A stretch of DNA of 11,298 nucleotides from Gammaproteobacteria bacterium. GTDB lineage: Bacteria; Pseudomonadota; Gammaproteobacteria; UBA6429; Thiohalophilaceae. Position numbers and translations under genes: made by a program. Of the stretch, positions 1-7,832 are shown one piece after another. Location of the stretch: positions 1-11,298 of the forward strand of contig DRJN01000246.1 of the NCBI GenBank assembly GCA_011052165.1, in the 5' to 3' direction. The notes beneath the pieces are model-generated. The model made no database searches, had not been told where the DNA came from, and saw only the letters and a list, made by a program, of their open reading frames with translations. Each line of letters starts with the position of its first letter. Positions within the stretch are counted from its first letter, which is position 1.

Positions 1-2103
1 GTATCGGTCAATGCCTTTAATCGCCTGACTAACCGGAACGACCTGTATTTTGCCCTGTTTCGCCCGACGATAAACTACCGCTGGCCGGGCAACCTGAAAA
101 AGTACCAACTGGTACGCGCCGTAAGCGGCGATCCCAGCTCTAATCTGATTATTGCCGATGTAAACGGAAACAGCGCCGTTGATTCCAGTACCGGTTTATT
201 CCTCTCCACTGCGCAAAGCTTCTGGAGCGGATCGGTCGATGGGGCGGATATTAAAAAGGGGGGGGCGGCCGAACAGCTGCCTGCTCCCGCGAGCCGCAGG
301 ATTTACACCTATACTGGAACCGACAGTGCACTGCTGCCTCCGCAGACTGCCTCTATCACGCTGGAAAGCACCAAAAACAAGCTGCTCGACAGCAATACGG
401 CTCTGACCAAATCCATGCTGGGACTGCCCAGTACAGCCACTGCTAGCGATCGCACGTCACTGATCCAGTGGGCGCGAGGCGTGGATGTGCTGGATGAAAA
501 TGGTAATGGTTCAACCACAGACTCACGCAATGCCATTGGCGATCCCCTGCACAGCCAGCCACAACTGGTGACCTACAAGGGCACCACGGATGCCGATGCC
601 GACATCACACTCTATATGACGACCAATCAGGGCTTTCTGCATGCCATTGACGCCAAAACCGGCGTCGAGCAGTTTGCCTTTATTCCCAAGGATTTATTAT
701 CCAATCTGCCACGGCTCGAGGGCAACACCACCACCACCACCCGTCTCTACGGCCTGGATGGACCCATGACGATCTGGCACAACGACCTCAATAATGACCT
801 GCTGGTGCTGAACCCGGATGGTACCGTAGAGACGGGCGAGCATGTTTATCTGTACTTCGGCATGCGCCGGGGCGGCAGAAATTACTATGCCCTGGATGTC
901 ACTGATCGCAGCAGCCCCAAGCTGAAATGGGAAATCAAGGGCGGCACCGGTGATTTTGCCGAGCTGGGTCAAACCTGGTCAAAGATGATCCATGCCAAGA
1001 TCAAGTTTAACGGCGCAGACCGGGATGTCCTGATCTTCGGTGGTGGCTATGACGCCAATATCGACAGCACCACGCTGCCCACTACTGATAGTATGGGCCG
1101 GGCACTGTATATCGTCGATGCGAAAACCGGCAAGCGTCTGTGGTGGGCCAGCACTGGCAGTTCCAATGCCAACCTGAAACTGGCCGATATGAAAAATGCG
1201 ATTGCCGCCAATGTCACGGCCTTTGACAGCAACGGTGACGGCTATGTCGATCGTATTTATGCTGCCGATATGGGAGCGCGTATCTGGCGCTTTGATATTA
1301 ACAAGAACAATACCGGCGCAGCCAACCTGATGACCGGAGGTGTCATTGCCGATCTGAACGGCACGGCGACCAATGTTCCCAGTAACGAAGCGGCTGCAAA
1401 CAACCGTCATTTCTTTTCGGCACCCGATGTGGCCTATGTCCGTCAGGGCAGCCAGGAATACCTGACGATCGCCATCGGCTCAGGTTTCCGCGCCCACCCG
1501 CTGGAAAGCACGATCCAGGATCGCTTCTATGTGATTCGAGACACCAACGTCCGTGGCCCGGCCAAAGATGCCAATGGCAACGCTATTTACACCACCATTA
1601 CCGAAAATGACCTCTATGACGCCACTAAAAATCTCGCGGGCGAGGGTACCCAGACTCAGATTGATGCGGCCCGTCAGGCCCTGAATACCAATGATGGCTG
1701 GTATATTAAACTTAACCAGGATAATGGAACATTTATCGGCGAGAAAGTGCTGAGTAAATCTGTTACCTTCAATAATATTCTTATTTTCACAAGTTTTACT
1801 CCCACGACAAGCGCCCAGAGCAACAGTTGCGCACCCGGAAAAGGGACGTCAAGCGCATGGGCCATCAATCTGCTTGATGCAGCACCCGTGTTCAACTTTT
1901 GTAATAATGGCAGTCTAGAACGCTGTGACCGTAAGGGCGTTCTGAATATAACGGGCCTGCCCCCCAGCCCGAGCGTCATTTTCCCAAAAGATGGCGGGAC
2001 CACAATCGTCGTTGGAACCAAAATAATCAAGGATAAGAATAATAAAGATGTGGAACCTGTTTCGTCCAATTTCTATACTATGGACTACTGGAATATTAAG
2101 TAG
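1..2103 (+). CDS. pilY1: Type IV pilus assembly/adhesion protein PilY1, C-terminal part (5' end outside window)
   Basis: Reading frame 1 is open from the first base to the TAG at 2101-2103, giving 700 residues with no start in view. The ATG at 415 is internal, because the open sequence upstream also reads as PilY1. PilY1 is a large secreted or pilus-tip protein that promotes type IV pilus extension and adhesion. Its C-terminal half is a beta-propeller. Seen here: the conserved GGAAEQLPAPASR stretch near residue 87; an Asp/Asn/Gly-rich stretch DENGNGSTTD (visible residues 165-174) followed by GDPLHSQPQ; and the calcium-loop-like DSNGDGYVD (409-417, bases 1225-1251) followed by a propeller strand ending in IWRFDI. 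Cysteines near the end (CAPGKG, NFCNNG, ERCDRKG) fit an exported, disulfide-bonded protein. The next gene is a pilE-type minor pilin, the order seen in Pseudomonas pil clusters. An eight-G run lies at 258-265. Identification is firm; only the N-terminus is missing. Confidence 0.95.
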   Translation, partial: VSVNAFNRLTNRNDLYFALFRPTINYRWPGNLKKYQLVRAVSGDPSSNLIIADVNGNSAVDSSTGLFLSTAQSFWSGSVDGADIKKGGAAEQLPAPASRRIYTYTGTDSALLPPQTASITLESTKNKLLDSNTALTKSMLGLPSTATASDRTSLIQWARGVDVLDENGNGSTTDSRNAIGDPLHSQPQLVTYKGTTDADADITLYMTTNQGFLHAIDAKTGVEQFAFIPKDLLSNLPRLEGNTTTTTRLYGLDGPMTIWHNDLNNDLLVLNPDGTVETGEHVYLYFGMRRGGRNYYALDVTDRSSPKLKWEIKGGTGDFAELGQTWSKMIHAKIKFNGADRDVLIFGGGYDANIDSTTLPTTDSMGRALYIVDAKTGKRLWWASTGSSNANLKLADMKNAIAANVTAFDSNGDGYVDRIYAADMGARIWRFDINKNNTGAANLMTGGVIADLNGTATNVPSNEAAANNRHFFSAPDVAYVRQGSQEYLTIAIGSGFRAHPLESTIQDRFYVIRDTNVRGPAKDANGNAIYTTITENDLYDATKNLAGEGTQTQIDAARQALNTNDGWYIKLNQDNGTFIGEKVLSKSVTFNNILIFTSFTPTTSAQSNSCAPGKGTSSAWAINLLDAAPVFNFCNNGSLERCDRKGVLNITGLPPSPSVIFPKDGGTTIVVGTKIIKDKNNKDVEPVSSNFYTMDYWNIK

Positions 2104-2112
2104 CGTAATCCG

Positions 2113-2150
2113 GGCCGGTGCAGGGCTTACTTACCTGCGCCGGTCGTTTT
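2113..2150 (+). terminator. Hairpin between pilY1 and pilE, possible intercistronic terminator
   Basis: Two arms (2113-2124 and 2134-2145) pair over 12 positions, including two G-U pairs if transcribed, around a 9-nt loop. Only four T residues follow (2147-2150). It starts 10 bp after the pilY1 stop and ends 27 bp before the pilE start. With such a short U-run it could be a weak terminator or attenuator, or simply an mRNA-stabilising hairpin that sets the pilY1/pilE expression ratio. No clear separate pilE promoter is visible after it. Confidence 0.5.
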
Positions 2151-2176
2151 CCAATACCTGATAAACATGCAGAAAA

Positions 2177-2659
2177 ATGAAAAGCCATAAAGCCCCTATT
2201 TCCAGAACTCGCATTCAGGGCTTCACCCTGATTGAAGTGATGGTGGTCGTCGCCATCATCGCCATCCTCGCGGCTATCTCCTGGCCGATTTACCAGGCGC
2301 AAAGACTCAAAAGCCAACGCACCGAGGCCGTCGCCATAGGCTCCATGCTGCCTCTGGAAATGGAACGTTGTGCCGCCAATAATAATGGCGTTTATGTCGC
2401 AGCTTGTCCCGGCATAGCAACGGGATTGGTTCTTCCCGCGATACGGGCAAAATATGATCCAAACGGTACACGGGGGGATATTTATAGTACCGCTATCGCG
2501 ATAACCGGCGGAGGGAGCGGCTATACCATCACGATTAGCAACATCCCCCACAATGATAATGATTGTGACACCTTGACTGTTAATAATCTGGGAGTCAAAG
2601 GTTTCTCGGCCATCAATGGCGCCATCAGCAATACTGTACGTTGCTGGGGCAGCAATTAA
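2177..2659 (+). CDS. pilE: Type IV minor pilin, PilE-like prepilin
   Basis: This 160-residue protein has a textbook class III (type IVa) prepilin signal. A basic 15-residue leader ends in Gly15, followed by FTLIEVMVVVAIIAIL with Phe at +1 and Glu at +5. PilD would cleave after Gly15 and methylate Phe16. Residues 16-35 form the hydrophobic N-terminal helix that anchors the subunit in the inner membrane and in the pilus core. The globular part has four cysteines (65, 77, 130, 156). Cys130 and Cys156 probably close the C-terminal D-loop, and the end CWGSN resembles PilE/ComP-type minor pilins. It lies 73 bp after pilY1, as expected for the minor-pilin cluster whose other members (fimU, pilV, pilW, pilX) would lie left of the window. 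The ribosome site is weak (AGAAAA just before the ATG). Whether it is a minor or major subunit cannot be proved from sequence, but the context favours minor. Confidence 0.9.
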   Translation: MKSHKAPISRTRIQGFTLIEVMVVVAIIAILAAISWPIYQAQRLKSQRTEAVAIGSMLPLEMERCAANNNGVYVAACPGIATGLVLPAIRAKYDPNGTRGDIYSTAIAITGGGSGYTITISNIPHNDNDCDTLTVNNLGVKGFSAINGAISNTVRCWGSN

Positions 2660-2685
2660 ATTGCAGCTTGGGCGGAAATAAACTA

Positions 2686-2707
2686 CCCCGCAGCAAGCTG
2701 ACGGGGG
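2686..2707. repeat. Short palindrome with CGCAGCAAGCTG core, left copy
   Basis: CCCCGCAGC and GCTGACGGGG form a near-perfect inverted repeat with an AA centre and one extra A in the right arm. The 12-base core at 2689-2700 recurs exactly at 2804-2815, on the far side of the longer palindrome at 2717-2797. A fragment in reverse orientation (CAGCTTG, 2664-2670) lies just upstream. This looks like a second small repeat type that brackets the larger one. Confidence 0.6.
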
Positions 2708-2716
2708 GTATTAATT

Positions 2717-2797
2717 GGTAGGATGGGTAGAGCGAAAGCGAAACCCATCGGCCGACTCATTGTTGATGGGTTTCGCTTTCGCTCTACCCATCCTGCC
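2717..2797. repeat. Perfect 29-bp inverted repeat (palindromic repeat family, copy 1); probable bidirectional terminator
   Basis: The arms 2721-2749 and 2765-2793 are exact reverse complements. The pairing extends to 2717 and 2797 with one wobble pair, and the loop is 15 nt. Each arm is also a hairpin on its own: GATGGGT pairs with ACCCATC around a purine-rich internal loop, a GC clamp and a GAAA loop. It fills the gap between the convergent pilE and ispH genes, so transcripts from either side would form a very stable stem. It probably ends or protects both mRNAs, though no long T-run follows. It shares its sequence with copies at 7720-7811 and 11012-11043. Confidence 0.85.
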
Positions 2798-2803
2798 GTT
2801 TTT

Positions 2804-2820
2804 CGCAGCAAGCTGCGGGG
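2804..2820. repeat. Short palindrome with CGCAGCAAGCTG core, right copy
   Basis: CGCAGC-AA-GCTGCG, followed by GGG, repeats the core found at 2689-2700. On the minus strand, downstream of ispH, it reads as a small hairpin followed by GAAAAA. No open reading frame of note occurs between pilE and ispH, so the whole 207-bp gap is repeat and linker DNA. Confidence 0.55.
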
Positions 2821-2866
2821 AATGACACCCAAAGAGATGAAATGAAGCCCGACTTACAGGCTGCTT

Positions 2867-3826
2867 TCAGGTTTTTTTCAGATCATGCGGCAAAGAAAAA
2901 ATAACCTTTTCTTCGCTTCCCATATCCTGCACCACATCGCTCACACCCCATTCCTTCAGCCGCGTAATAACATTATTCACCAGAACCTCGGGGGCTGAAG
3001 CACCCGCACTCAGTCCAATCGATTTTTTTCCGCTGAGCCAGTCTCTTTTTATCTCATCCTCATTATCGATAAGGTAGGCTGGAATATTCAAACGCTCAGC
3101 CACCTCGCGCAAGCGATTCGAATTGGAACTGTTCGGAGATCCCACCACCAGCACCAAATCGCACCGTGCCGCCAACTCTTTGATCGCATTCTGCCGGTTC
3201 TGGGTGGCATAACAAATATCATTTTTCTTTGGCCCGCTGATGTCGGGAAAACGTTCACGCAAGGCTTCGATAATCTCAGCCGTATCATCCAGGGACAGGG
3301 TGGTCTGACTAATATAGGCCAGCTTGCCCGGATCGCGTATTTCGAGTATCTGTACATCCTCGATATTTTCAACCAGATAAATCTGTTTACCTAACGATGA
3401 GTCGAACTGACCCATGGTGCCCTCGACTTCAGGATGCCCTGTATGGCCAATTAAAATACATTCATATCCGGCCTTGCAGTAACGCGCCACTTCCATATGC
3501 ACTTTTGTTACCAGCGGACAGGTGGCGTCAAAAATCTTCAGCCCCCGTTGCCGTGCTTCTTCATAAACGGATTTTGGTACCCCGTGAGCACTGAAGATCA
3601 CCGTTGCCCCATCCGGGACTTCATTCAATTCGTTAACAAAGACTGCGCCATGTTTATTCAGACACTGAACCACATAGCGGTTATGCACCACCTCATGGCG
3701 CACATAGATAGGATGCTCAAACAGTTCCAGCGCCCGCTCGACGATTTCAATCGCCCGATCGACGCCGGCGCAAAAACCGCGCGGGTTCGCCAGGGTCACT
3801 TTCATATTTTCATTCACGGAACTCAT
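2867..3826 (-). CDS. ispH: 4-hydroxy-3-methylbut-2-enyl diphosphate reductase
   Basis: IspH (LytB) is the [4Fe-4S] enzyme of the last MEP-pathway step, reducing HMBPP to IPP and DMAPP in the cytoplasm. From the ATG at 3826 it has 319 residues. The three cluster cysteines are in the expected motifs: NPRGFC19AGVDRA, FDATC103PLVTKVH and NDIC205YATQNRQ. Substrate-site residues are also visible: His48 in RHEVVHNRYVV, His131 and the proton-relay Glu133 in HTGHPEVEGTMGQ, the Thr pair in QTTLS, SPNSSNSNRL, and SAGASAPE near the end. The frame stays open to a GTG at 3862, but that start would overlap fkpB and adds non-conserved residues. The ATG at 3805 (MKVTLANPRGFC) matches the usual family N-terminus about as well (312 aa). 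Neither start has a strong ribosome site. It is the last gene of the ribF operon, 13 bp after fkpB. Confidence 0.97.
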   Translation of the reverse strand: MSSVNENMKVTLANPRGFCAGVDRAIEIVERALELFEHPIYVRHEVVHNRYVVQCLNKHGAVFVNELNEVPDGATVIFSAHGVPKSVYEEARQRGLKIFDATCPLVTKVHMEVARYCKAGYECILIGHTGHPEVEGTMGQFDSSLGKQIYLVENIEDVQILEIRDPGKLAYISQTTLSLDDTAEIIEALRERFPDISGPKKNDICYATQNRQNAIKELAARCDLVLVVGSPNSSNSNRLREVAERLNIPAYLIDNEDEIKRDWLSGKKSIGLSAGASAPEVLVNNVITRLKEWGVSDVVQDMGSEEKVIFSLPHDLKKT

Positions 3827-3839
3827 TATGTTTTTGCCA

Positions 3840-4295
3840 TCAGGAATCGACCCGTTTAACACTCAGGACTTCCACATCAAAAATAATTTCACGACCGGCC
3901 AGGGGATGATTGAAATCAACCAGCACTATATCATCCTTCAGATCTTTGATGGTACCGGGCACGTCATCACCGGCAGGGGTACTAAAGCCGATAATCAATC
4001 CGACCTGCAATTCGATATCCTCAGAAAATTCAGCGCGCGGCATTTCATGCAAGTTGGTATCATCAGGAAAACCAAAGGCATCACGGGGGCCAATAGACAG
4101 ACACTGATGATCACCGGCTTTCATGCCATATAAGCTCTTCTCCAACCCCTCAATCAGACTGCCATCGCCAATGCGCAGACGCATGGGCTGATTTTCTTCC
4201 GTGGCGTCCACCACCGTGCCATCGGTCAGACTCAGGGTAAAATTGAGCAGGACTTCACAGTCATCACCTACACACAGGGGTTCAATATTCGACAT
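3840..4295 (-). CDS. fkpB: FKBP-type peptidyl-prolyl cis-trans isomerase, SlpA/FkpB type
   Basis: The 151-residue protein has the two-part layout of SlpA-like FKBPs. An FKBP half (about residues 10-72, with GTVVDAT, GDGSLIEGLEKSLYGMKAGD and IGPRDAFG) is interrupted by an insert-in-flap chaperone domain (about 73-125, FPDDTNLHEMPRAEF, VGLIIGFSTPAGDDVPGTI). The FKBP fold then resumes with VLVDFNHPLAGREIIFDVEV. There is no signal peptide, so it acts in the cytoplasm as a prolyl isomerase and chaperone. Length and motifs match E. coli FkpB (149 aa). It starts 11 bp after the lspA stop and ends 13 bp before ispH, the standard place in this operon. Confidence 0.95.
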   Translation of the reverse strand: MSNIEPLCVGDDCEVLLNFTLSLTDGTVVDATEENQPMRLRIGDGSLIEGLEKSLYGMKAGDHQCLSIGPRDAFGFPDDTNLHEMPRAEFSEDIELQVGLIIGFSTPAGDDVPGTIKDLKDDIVLVDFNHPLAGREIIFDVEVLSVKRVDS

Positions 4296-4306
4296 TACAT
4301 TCTGCT

Positions 4307-4795
4307 CTAATCTTGAGGCTTATCTTTTGTTTTGGAAGGCGCTCTATGCAGCAGGGTATCCAGTATCAGCAGGCCGACGCCAAGCGTAATAGCCGAGTCG
4401 GCAAGATTAAAAGCCGGCCAGTACCAGCGGTCATAATAGATCTGGATAAAATCCACCACATGCCCCAGCAACAGGCGATCAATCACATTGCCCAAGGCAC
4501 CGCCCAGCACCAGGGACAGGGCGGCTGCCTGAAGATGCTGGCCTGAACCCAGGCGGCGGATCCAGGTAAATATGATGATACTGACGACAGCCGCAATCAG
4601 TGTGAAAAACCAGCGTTGCCATCCACCCGCCCCACTCAGAAAACTGAATGCGGCGCCGGTATTATGCATCAGGGTCAGATTAAACATGGGCATCACTGCA
4701 AGCGGCTGAAACATTTTCAGCATCTGGCCGGCCATGTATTTGCTGATTTGATCCAGAACAATAACCAGACCGGATAACCATAGCCATTTTAACAT
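4307..4795 (-). CDS. lspA: Lipoprotein signal peptidase (signal peptidase II)
   Basis: LspA is the inner-membrane aspartyl protease that cleaves the signal peptide from diacylglyceryl-prolipoproteins, between Lgt and Lnt in lipoprotein maturation. The 162-residue protein has about four hydrophobic spans (near 3-20, 62-80, 90-106 and 133-147). Family motifs are VLDQISK (13-19), NTGAAFSF (45-52), GGALGNVIDR (98-107), VVDFI (113-117) and FNLADSAI (129-136). By alignment with characterised LspA the catalytic pair is Asp115 and Asp133. A charged tail (KTKDKPQD) follows. The start at 4795 has an AGGCGG ribosome site and lies 21 bp after ileS. Length is normal. Confidence 0.97.
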   Translation of the reverse strand: MLKWLWLSGLVIVLDQISKYMAGQMLKMFQPLAVMPMFNLTLMHNTGAAFSFLSGAGGWQRWFFTLIAAVVSIIIFTWIRRLGSGQHLQAAALSLVLGGALGNVIDRLLLGHVVDFIQIYYDRWYWPAFNLADSAITLGVGLLILDTLLHRAPSKTKDKPQD

Positions 4796-4816
4796 TGAGT
4801 GCCGCCTATCTGTTTT

Positions 4817-7678
4817 CTATGCATATTTGCGTGTCTCACCCTCACCCTCAACATTTTCCACGCAACGCCCACACAGTTCAGGATGCTTTTCATTGCGGCC
4901 TACATCGGCGCGATGATGCCAGCAGCGCACACATTTTGTCTCGGCTGACGATGTCACCGATATCCAGATTTCATCATTCGTGCTCAGTGTATAATGAGCA
5001 GTATTCGCAACCGGGTTTTCATACAGCGCGATATCCGCCGTTGAGGTAATGAAGACAAAGCGCAGCTCATCTTCGAGTGCGGCGAGCACATCATAAATTT
5101 CCCGACCGCAATGCACGCTGACCTCGGCTGCCAACCCGGAACCTATTTCACCCGCAACCCGCAGTTTTTCCAGCTCCTTGTTGACCGCATCCCGAACCTC
5201 AATAACCTGCTGCCAGTATGCCATAGCTGCGTTTTCTTCGGATTTTGAGCTATACATGGGCGGCAATTCATACCAGGTATTCAATAACACGGACTCGTTA
5301 CGATAACCCGGCATCGCCTGCCAGATATCTTCCGCGGTAAAACTGAGAATCGGCGCCAGCCAGCGTACCAGCGATTCAATAATATGATACATCGCCGTTT
5401 GCGCCGAGCGCCGGGCAATGCTGTTGGCCTGGGTGGTGTACTGCCGATCCTTGGTAATATCAAGATAGAAACTGCCCAGCTCAATCGCACAGAAATTATG
5501 CACCAACTGATAGATGGTATGAAATTCATAGTCGTTGTAGGCGGTCGTGATTTGCTCTTGCAACCGATGCGTCTGCGCCACCGCCCATTTATCCAGTAAG
5601 AGCATTTTATCGGCCACCAGCATATCGTTGCCCGGATCAAAACCGTTGAGATTGGACAGCAGGTAACGCGCCGTATTGCGAATACGCCGGTAAACATCGG
5701 AGGTGCGTTTGAGGATCTCATCGGAGACCGTCATCTCGCCACGATAATCGGTCGAGGCCACCCAGAGACGAATAATATCGGCGCCCAGGTTTTTGATTAC
5801 TTTCTGCGGCGCCATCACATTGCCTTTTGACTTGGACATTTTCTGTCCCTTGGAGTCCACGGTAAAACCATGCGTCAAGACTGATTTATAAGGCGCGACA
5901 CCTTCCATTGCTACCGATGTCATTAACGATGACTGAAACCAGCCGCGATGCTGATCCGAACCCTCAAGATACAGATCGGCGAGCGGGTAATCACTGAGGC
6001 CTTCACGCTGGTTCAATACGGCAAAGTGCGTCACACCGGAGTCAAACCAGACATCGAGGGTATCGGTGACTTTTTCATATTCGTCAGCTTCATCACCCAG
6101 CAGCTCTTTAGCTTCCAGAGAAAACCAGGCATCGATGCCTTTTTTCTCGATCCGTTTAGCCACGGATTCAATCAGCTCGGCCGAACGCGGGTGCAGCTTG
6201 CTAGTTTGTTTATGAATAAACAGGGTAATGGGCACCCCCCAGGTGCGCTGGCGAGAGATACACCAGTCCGGCCTGCCTTCCACCATTGAGCGAATACGCG
6301 CCTGTCCCCAATCAGGGATCCAACGAACGTTTTCAATCGCCTGCAACGCCGCATTGCGCAGGCCTTTCTGATCCATGCTGATAAACCATTGTGGCGTGGC
6401 GCGAAAAATGATCGGCGTCTTGTGCCGCCAGCAATGCGGATAACTGTGATTGATCGCTTGCTCATGCACCAGCATGTTCTTGGCCTTCAGTACTTCAATT
6501 ACCGATCCATTGGCTTTGAATACATGCTGGCCTTCGAACAGCGGTGTGCCTTTGACAAAGGTTCCTGCACTGCTGACGGGATTATCAATTTTAAGTTTAT
6601 ATTTTGTGCCAACAATATAATCTTCCTGACCATGCCCCGGCGCCGTATGTACCGCACCGGTACCGGCTTCCAGGGTCACATGATCGCCCAGGATCACCGG
6701 CACCTGCCGATCATAAAAGGGGTGTCCCAGTTTCAGTCCTTCCAGATCCTCGCCCCGGCAATAGGCCATCACCCGGTATTTGTCCACGTCATAACGGCCC
6801 ATGACATCCTTGAGCATGTCGCTGGCGATGATCAGACGCTCGGGTACGTGGTCGCCCACCCCATCACACTGAACCACGGAATACTCCAGCGTCGGATTCA
6901 GGGCGACCGCCTGATTAGCCGGCAGGGTCCAGGGAGTAGTGGTCCAAATAACCACCGATACTGGCCCGACCCCTTCATGGCCTTCCACATGATGACAGCG
7001 CGTCATTAACGCTTCTTCGTCCAGTACTTCAAAGCGCACATCAATGGCAGGCGAGGTTTTGTTCTCGTATTCGACTTCCGCCTCGGCCAGCGCCGAGCCA
7101 CAATCCACACACCAGTGAACCGGCTTCGCGCCTTTGTGCAAGTGACCCTGGTCGATAATGCGACCCAACGCTCGCACGATATTGGCTTCAAACTTGAAGT
7201 CCATGGTCAGATAGGGGTTGTCCCAGTCGCCGATTACGCCCAGACGAATAAAATCCTTACGCTGTCCCTCTACCTGCTTGCGCGCATAGTGGCGGCAGGC
7301 TTCACGAAATTCCGCCGCCGACACTTTAACGCCCGCCTTGCCAATTTTTTTCTCCACCTGCAATTCAATCGGCAGGCCGTGACAGTCCCAGCCGGGAATA
7401 TAGGGTGCATCAAAACCGCTCAAGCTGCGCGACTTGATGATCATATCTTTTAAGATCTTGTTGACCGCATGGCCAATATGAATCTCGCCATTGGCATAGG
7501 GTGGGCCGTCATGCAACACAAACGGCGGCCGTTGCTGCTGCTTGCTTAACTGGCGCAACTTGCCATAGAGATCGATATCCTGCCAGTGTTTAAGAAAGGC
7601 CGGTTCACGATTAGCCAGATTGCCACGCATGGGAAATTTCGTCTGCGGGAGATTGAGGGTGTTTTTATAGTCGGTCAC
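4817..7678 (-). CDS. ileS: Isoleucyl-tRNA synthetase (class I, bacterial type)
   Basis: IleRS charges tRNA-Ile with isoleucine and hydrolyses mischarged valine. The 953-residue protein contains all landmarks in order: HIGH at 67-70 (within PPYANGEIHIGH); the CP1 editing domain with TTPWTLPANQAVALNP and GTGAVHTAPGHGQEDY; WFDSGVTHF and GSDQHRGWFQSS; KMSKS at 613-617; an anticodon-binding helical domain; and a C-terminal zinc site with Cys916, Cys919, Cys936 and Cys939 (CVRCW...CGRC). Length matches the E. coli enzyme (938 aa). The start is GTG at 7678. The encoded MTDYKNTLNLPQTKFPMRGN fits the family N-terminus, so the start is secure although no clear Shine-Dalgarno precedes it. A palindromic repeat lies in the 154-bp gap after ribF. 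Confidence 0.98.
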   Translation of the reverse strand: MTDYKNTLNLPQTKFPMRGNLANREPAFLKHWQDIDLYGKLRQLSKQQQRPPFVLHDGPPYANGEIHIGHAVNKILKDMIIKSRSLSGFDAPYIPGWDCHGLPIELQVEKKIGKAGVKVSAAEFREACRHYARKQVEGQRKDFIRLGVIGDWDNPYLTMDFKFEANIVRALGRIIDQGHLHKGAKPVHWCVDCGSALAEAEVEYENKTSPAIDVRFEVLDEEALMTRCHHVEGHEGVGPVSVVIWTTTPWTLPANQAVALNPTLEYSVVQCDGVGDHVPERLIIASDMLKDVMGRYDVDKYRVMAYCRGEDLEGLKLGHPFYDRQVPVILGDHVTLEAGTGAVHTAPGHGQEDYIVGTKYKLKIDNPVSSAGTFVKGTPLFEGQHVFKANGSVIEVLKAKNMLVHEQAINHSYPHCWRHKTPIIFRATPQWFISMDQKGLRNAALQAIENVRWIPDWGQARIRSMVEGRPDWCISRQRTWGVPITLFIHKQTSKLHPRSAELIESVAKRIEKKGIDAWFSLEAKELLGDEADEYEKVTDTLDVWFDSGVTHFAVLNQREGLSDYPLADLYLEGSDQHRGWFQSSLMTSVAMEGVAPYKSVLTHGFTVDSKGQKMSKSKGNVMAPQKVIKNLGADIIRLWVASTDYRGEMTVSDEILKRTSDVYRRIRNTARYLLSNLNGFDPGNDMLVADKMLLLDKWAVAQTHRLQEQITTAYNDYEFHTIYQLVHNFCAIELGSFYLDITKDRQYTTQANSIARRSAQTAMYHIIESLVRWLAPILSFTAEDIWQAMPGYRNESVLLNTWYELPPMYSSKSEENAAMAYWQQVIEVRDAVNKELEKLRVAGEIGSGLAAEVSVHCGREIYDVLAALEDELRFVFITSTADIALYENPVANTAHYTLSTNDEIWISVTSSAETKCVRCWHHRADVGRNEKHPELCGRCVENVEGEGETRKYA

Positions 7679-7719
7679 GATTTTTACTTTTGAAATCCAA
7701 TATTAGGCTTGTACAGGAC

Positions 7720-7811
7720 GATGGGTTTCGCTTTGCTCTACCCATCCTACGGGTGATATAAAAGGATAGGATGGGTAGAGCGAAGCGCGAAGTCCAGAGG
7801 AAAAACCCATC
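7720..7811. repeat. Palindromic repeat family, copy 2, between ribF and ileS
   Basis: The left arm (7720-7750) is GATGGGTTTCGC followed by TTTGCTCTACCCATCCTAC. The right arm (7767-7811) is its reverse complement with one mismatch, apart from about 15 extra bases (around 7788-7803) inserted before the closing ACCCATC. It is clearly related to the copy at 2717-2797. It lies within the presumed ribF-ileS transcript, so it would form a long stem in the mRNA between the two coding regions and about 40 nt upstream of the ileS start. Confidence 0.8.
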
Positions 7812-7832
7812 ATCCTGCATATTTATAAAAAT

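Noticed and set aside
415..2103. Treating the ATG at 415 as the start of a complete 562-residue protein
   Set aside because: The same frame is open back to base 1 and the upstream residues are PilY1-like, so the ATG is internal.
2167..2190. Seven-codon ORF (MQKNEKP) overlapping the pilE start in another frame, as a leader peptide
   Set aside because: It has no ribosome site of its own and no regulatory codon pattern; chance overlap is the simpler explanation.
2660..2866. CRISPR array
   Set aside because: The repeats are inverted, few, and without regular spacers; there are no cas genes in the window.
3827..3862. Upstream GTG start for ispH at 3862
   Set aside because: It would overlap fkpB, and the extra residues are not part of the IspH family N-terminus.
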